In this document: positions 61,480 to 64,000 of the stretch, piece after piece | Position numbering within the stretch: position 1 is the stretch's first letter | Layout of the letters: each line of letters starts with the position of its first letter | NCBI RefSeq assembly: GCF_030814955.1 | Contig: NZ_JAUSWB010000001.1 | Coordinates: 434,001 to 498,000, forward strand | Length of the DNA stretch: 64,000 nt | Reading direction: 5' to 3' | From: Planomicrobium stackebrandtii | Lineage (GTDB): Bacteria; Bacillota; Bacilli; Bacillales_A; Planococcaceae | Position numbers and translations under genes: made by a program | Notes under the pieces: generated by a model | Database searches by the model: none | What the model saw: the letters and a program-made list of their open reading frames with translations, nothing else | What the model was told of the DNA's origin: nothing

Positions 61480-61515
61480 GAAATCCCTGCTTCCAATTAG
61501 CAGGGATTTCTTATA
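61480..61515 (+). terminator. Terminator after the Excalibur gene
   Basis: 10-bp perfect stem AAATCCCTGC / GCAGGGATTT then CTTATA. Confidence 0.8.
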
Positions 61516-61524
61516 CACTTGATT

Positions 61525-61538
61525 AGAACATATGTTCT
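61525..61538. promoter_or_regulatory. LexA box upstream of the ImmA-like protease
   Basis: AGAACATATGTTCT: perfect 14-bp palindrome, matching Bacillus CGAACATATGTTCG except the outermost pair; 15 bp before the start codon. Confidence 0.8.
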
Positions 61539-61553
61539 TAAAGGGGTGAAAAA

Positions 61554-62015
61554 ATGGCGAATACATACAATAACTTAGAAGAGTACATTACAAAATTGCT
61601 GCATCGTATCGACATTTTCCATCCGCATCAGCTGACTATCGAAAATATTTACCCTAGACTCGGCTTATCCGTTTACTACATCCCACATGATTCAATGGCC
61701 ATAGAAGGCAATCTGTTTTTGGACAACCGACAAAATGACGCATATTTATGGCAAGATTTCGGACATGAGCTTTGTCACGCACTCTGGCATGCCGGCGATC
61801 AAGCACTCATTCCTCTTTCTATGCGTGAATACCAAGAGTGGAAGGCCGAGAATTTTTCTCAGCATCTTTGTATCCCTACTTTCATGCTGGATAAAATGGA
61901 ACTGCCTAACTATGAAAAAGAAGCGGTATGGATGATCATGGAGACTTTTGGAGTAGAACGATGGTTTGCAGAGAAACGACTGCGCCAGTATCTTTCTAAT
62001 TTTTTATATGGATAG
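61554..62015 (+). CDS. ImmA/IrrE family metallopeptidase
   Basis: 153 aa. Zinc site HELCH (HExxH, in DFGHELCHALWH, ~residues 75-85) with downstream Glu in EWKAENFSQHL. In ICEBs1 and related phages ImmA cuts the XRE repressor to induce the element. Here a strong LexA box overlaps its leader, so SOS would raise the protease. ATG 61554 with AAAGGGGTG. Confidence 0.9.
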   Translation: MANTYNNLEEYITKLLHRIDIFHPHQLTIENIYPRLGLSVYYIPHDSMAIEGNLFLDNRQNDAYLWQDFGHELCHALWHAGDQALIPLSMREYQEWKAENFSQHLCIPTFMLDKMELPNYEKEAVWMIMETFGVERWFAEKRLRQYLSNFLYG

Positions 62016-62027
62016 GAGTGAAATTTG

Positions 62028-62216
62028 ATGAAAAAAGAAGAATACATCCCTTTAAATAAACTGGGCCAAAGACAGAAAGAGCTTCCTGGTGTCTTCCCTG
62101 TCTTTAAAAAGATTCGCCGTGTCGATGGCGATTTGATTGGTGAAGTTCAAGCATACAGTGACGAATATGGAAACCGTTTAGAGAAGGATTTAGGTAACAA
62201 GCAAAACCTTCACTAA
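62028..62216 (+). CDS. Small hypothetical protein downstream of immA
   Basis: 62 aa basic protein (MKKEEYIPLNKLGQRQKELPG...) with AGGAGTG upstream of ATG 62028. Follows the protease by 12 bp, so it is in the same SOS-linked unit. No family recognised; could be a small regulator. Confidence 0.6.
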   Translation: MKKEEYIPLNKLGQRQKELPGVFPVFKKIRRVDGDLIGEVQAYSDEYGNRLEKDLGNKQNLH

Positions 62217-62283
62217 ATGTATTTTCGTAGGGATTGAACTATACGGGAATTTGGATAACGATAAGTTAGAGGGAGGGATTGCA

Positions 62284-63408
62284 ATGGCATCATTTCGTAA
62301 ACGAGGGAAAACGTGGCAGTATCGGGTGGTCGTTATGGACCCCTTTTCCGAAAAGAAAAGAGAATATACCGAGAGTGGATTTACGTCAAAAAAAGAAGCT
62401 CAGTTGGCCGCAGCAAAAAAAGAAAAAAGTGTGCTTCAAGGGTATGGCAAGGGAGAATTCGCTTTTGCTGCCTATGTACGAGAGTGGTTGGAACAATACG
62501 TCAAAGATAAACTACGGCCCAATACCTATAAAACTTATCGGACCGCCTTGGAGAATCATGCGATTCCCTATTTTGGTGGCATAAGCATCCATGAGATCAA
62601 ACCGATGATGTATCAAAAGTTCATCGATAGTTTGGGAGAGAAGAATTTATCGACTGAATCGGCAAGACGCGTTCATAATGTTTGCTTCCAAGCTTTGAAG
62701 AGGGCCGTGATCAATAACTACATCGAAAAGAATCCGGCCGAGAATGTTCAGATCCGGAAGAAGCAGGTTCAAAAATTAAAATACTTAGAGCCTACCTTTT
62801 TAAACGCTCTGTATCCGGAAATTTACAAGCGCGGCCATGTCTATGGCGTTTTCTTTAAGTTCCTTTTTGAAAGTGGTGCGCGCAAAGGAGAAGCAGCTGC
62901 ATTGAAATGGCCGAGAGTAGACTGGAAAAACGACATAATCTATATAGAAGAAACACTCGACTTTCAACCTGATGATCCTGCTGAACTATTTGGACCTACA
63001 AAAAAAGAAGGTTCTGTCCGCGCATTAAAAATGCGGAAGAGTTTCATGAAAGAGCTGCAGGAGCACCTGAAGTATCAGAATCAACGAAAACTGCATTTGG
63101 GTGAAGCCTATCGTCATGATTTGAATTTGATCTTTTGTCGGGAAGATGGTTCTCCCCTTCCCAAATCAACATTGTACAATGTCTTTAAATCCTGCTTGGC
63201 TAAAATTGATGCTCCTCCCCTTCCGATTCACTCGACCCGGCATACACATGCAGTCATGTTACTGGAAGCCGGTGCCGACATGAAATATGTCCAGGAACGA
63301 TTGGGACATCAAAATTACCAAATCACTGCAGATGTTTATAGCCATGTATCGAAGAAGATGGAAGAACGATCAATCGAGAAATTTGACGACTATATGAGCA
63401 CTTTTTAA
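62284..63408 (+). CDS. int: Tyrosine integrase
   Basis: 374 aa. N-terminal arm-binding AP2-like domain (RKRGKTWQYRVVV), SAM-like core-binding domain (~60-160) and catalytic domain with Arg in GARKGEA (~200), His-x-x-Arg in HSTRHTH (~316-319), GHQN, and nucleophile Tyr in DVYSHV (~352). Recombines attP with the glnA 3' end. ATG 62284 after GGGAGGG; the longer start is rejected. attR is 105 bp downstream. Confidence 0.95.
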   Translation: MASFRKRGKTWQYRVVVMDPFSEKKREYTESGFTSKKEAQLAAAKKEKSVLQGYGKGEFAFAAYVREWLEQYVKDKLRPNTYKTYRTALENHAIPYFGGISIHEIKPMMYQKFIDSLGEKNLSTESARRVHNVCFQALKRAVINNYIEKNPAENVQIRKKQVQKLKYLEPTFLNALYPEIYKRGHVYGVFFKFLFESGARKGEAAALKWPRVDWKNDIIYIEETLDFQPDDPAELFGPTKKEGSVRALKMRKSFMKELQEHLKYQNQRKLHLGEAYRHDLNLIFCREDGSPLPKSTLYNVFKSCLAKIDAPPLPIHSTRHTHAVMLLEAGADMKYVQERLGHQNYQITADVYSHVSKKMEERSIEKFDDYMSTF

Positions 63409-63414
63409 AAAAAG

Positions 63415-63432
63415 TTGGGCAAAAATTGGACA
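63415..63432 (+). repeat. TTGGGCA repeats near attR (arm-site candidates)
   Basis: TTGGGCA at 63415 and TTGGACA at 63426, matching the four copies at 13621-13669. Both clusters lie within ~150 bp of the att cores and on the phage side. Confidence 0.55.
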
Positions 63433-63473
63433 AATAAAAAAAGTTGCCTAATTGACCACTTTTATAAAAACAG

Positions 63474-63509
63474 AAAAAACCGTTGGAGCCTTAGAGCCCC
63501 AACGGTTTT
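63474..63509. terminator. Phage-supplied terminator between int and glnA
   Basis: Stem AAAACCGTTGG..GC / GC..CCAACGGTTTT with T6 on the minus side. It lies 5 bp beyond the glnA stop and replaces the native terminator stranded at 13424-13458; it may also end int transcripts. Confidence 0.85.
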
Positions 63510-63513
63510 CATC

Positions 63514-63552
63514 TTAATACATTTTCAAGTATTGCTCGCGTTCCCAAGGGTG
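63514..63552. repeat. attR core (39-bp direct repeat)
   Basis: Identical to attL core 13471-13509; begins exactly at the glnA stop codon. Confidence 0.95.
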
Positions 63553-64000
63553 TACACTTGTGCGGAACATGTCCCACTCAATTTCTTTCGCTTCGACGAA
63601 GTTGTTCAAAATATGTTCGCCTAACGCTTTTGTCATTACTTCATCTTTCTGCAATTCCTCAAGAGCTAAATACAAAGTACCTGGCAGGTCTTCAATGCCG
63701 ACTGCTTCGCGCTCTCTTTTGTTCATTGCATAGATGTTGCGGTCAACCGCATTTGGCGGAGTCAATTTTCTTCTGATTCCGTCAAGGCCTGCTCCTAAAA
63801 GAACAGCCATTGCTAAGTACGGGTTAGCTGCTGGGTCAACTGAGCGCACTTCAACGCGTGTAGACAAGCCGCGTGATGCCGGAATACGGATCAACGGGCT
63901 GCGGTTTTGGCCAGACCAAGCGATGTAACAAGGTGCTTCGTAACCTGGAACCAAACGCTTATACGAGTTGACAAGCGGGTTTGTTACAGCGGTAAAGCCT
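63514..64000 (-). CDS. glnA: Glutamine synthetase, C-terminal part (runs off the window)
   Basis: Partial: ~161 C-terminal residues, continuing past 64000. GlnA signature: [40 protein letters not shown] and the final [15 protein letters not shown]-dependent ammonia assimilation. The reading frame is kept intact by the prophage because the att core encodes the same last residues. The N-terminal part is outside the window. Confidence 0.96.
   Translation of the reverse strand, partial: GFTAVTNPLVNSYKRLVPGYEAPCYIAWSGQNRSPLIRIPASRGLSTRVEVRSVDPAANPYLAMAVLLGAGLDGIRRKLTPPNAVDRNIYAMNKREREAVGIEDLPGTLYLALEELQKDEVMTKALGEHILNNFVEAKEIEWDMFRTSVHPWEREQYLKMY

Larger units (their letters stand above)
13471..63552. 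mobile_element. Complete siphovirus prophage (~50 kb, A118/SPP1-like) in glnA
   Basis: Bounded by a 39-bp perfect direct repeat. It encodes integrase, cI/cro switch, antirepressor, replication and recombination genes, terminases, portal, head, tail, lysis genes and cargo in standard order. All expected structural modules are open, with no obvious disruption, so it may be inducible. Late and early genes lie on the minus strand; the lysogeny arm and cargo are on the plus strand. Confidence 0.95.

Overview
The window looks like chromosome of a low-GC Gram-positive rod of the Bacillales, most likely Planococcaceae (Planococcus/Planomicrobium-like). Two things point there: the conserved block lexA | yneA-yneB-ynzC-tkt-yneF with Bacillus-type LexA boxes, and strong AGGAGG ribosome sites throughout. 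sirA (yneE), which sits between tkt and yneF in Bacillus subtilis, is absent, which fits a non-sporulating lineage. The genus is an inference.

Region 1 (1-13470) is host chromosome. It holds an MFS transporter, a P-loop kinase-like protein, a thiolase, an HMG-CoA-lyase-family enzyme, YqkD/YqkE-like proteins, transketolase, the SOS locus lexA/yneABC with four LexA boxes, a methyltransferase, several small hypothetical genes and a duplicated DUF2294 protein.

Region 2 (13471-63552) is an apparently complete ~50 kb siphovirus prophage of the Listeria A118/SPP1 structural type. It is inserted in the last codons of glnA (minus strand). A 39-bp perfect repeat (13471-13509 and 63514-63552) marks attL and attR. 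From attL the order is: (a) a plus-strand accessory operon, Panacea-domain protein plus a 651-aa three-helix membrane protein; (b) an SOS-boxed YolD-like gene; (c) the minus-strand late region, read from the right as terminases, portal, head, connectors, tail chaperones (probable -1 frameshift), tape measure, Dit, a 1787-aa tail tip protein, and lysis genes XhlA/holin/amidase, interrupted by a terminator-bounded cassette with a SLATT-like 2TM protein; (d) the minus-strand early region with Rha-like antirepressor, DUF771, SMC-like ATPase, RecT, MBL hydrolase, replication initiator, DnaC-like loader, YopX, Dam methylase, dUTPase, RusA, ArpU-like regulator and a chain of tiny genes missed by a 60-aa cutoff; (e) the cro/cI switch with three 17-bp operators; (f) a plus-strand lysogeny arm with cI repressor, two envelope-anchored cargo proteins, a LexA-boxed ImmA/IrrE protease and the tyrosine integrase.

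Region 3 (63514-64000) is the 3' end of glnA. The prophage separates glnA from its native terminator (13424-13458) and supplies its own (63474-63509).

How it fits together: the CI-like repressor probably holds lysogeny through the three operators. DNA damage would inactivate LexA and raise ImmA-type protease, which likely removes the repressor; early replication/recombination genes then run, followed by the late operon under the ArpU-like factor. The best candidate for an undescribed system is the Panacea + membrane protein operon at the attL edge. Secondary candidates are the SLATT-like cassette, the isolated plus-strand membrane gene at 45180, and the two cell-surface cargo genes beside the repressor.
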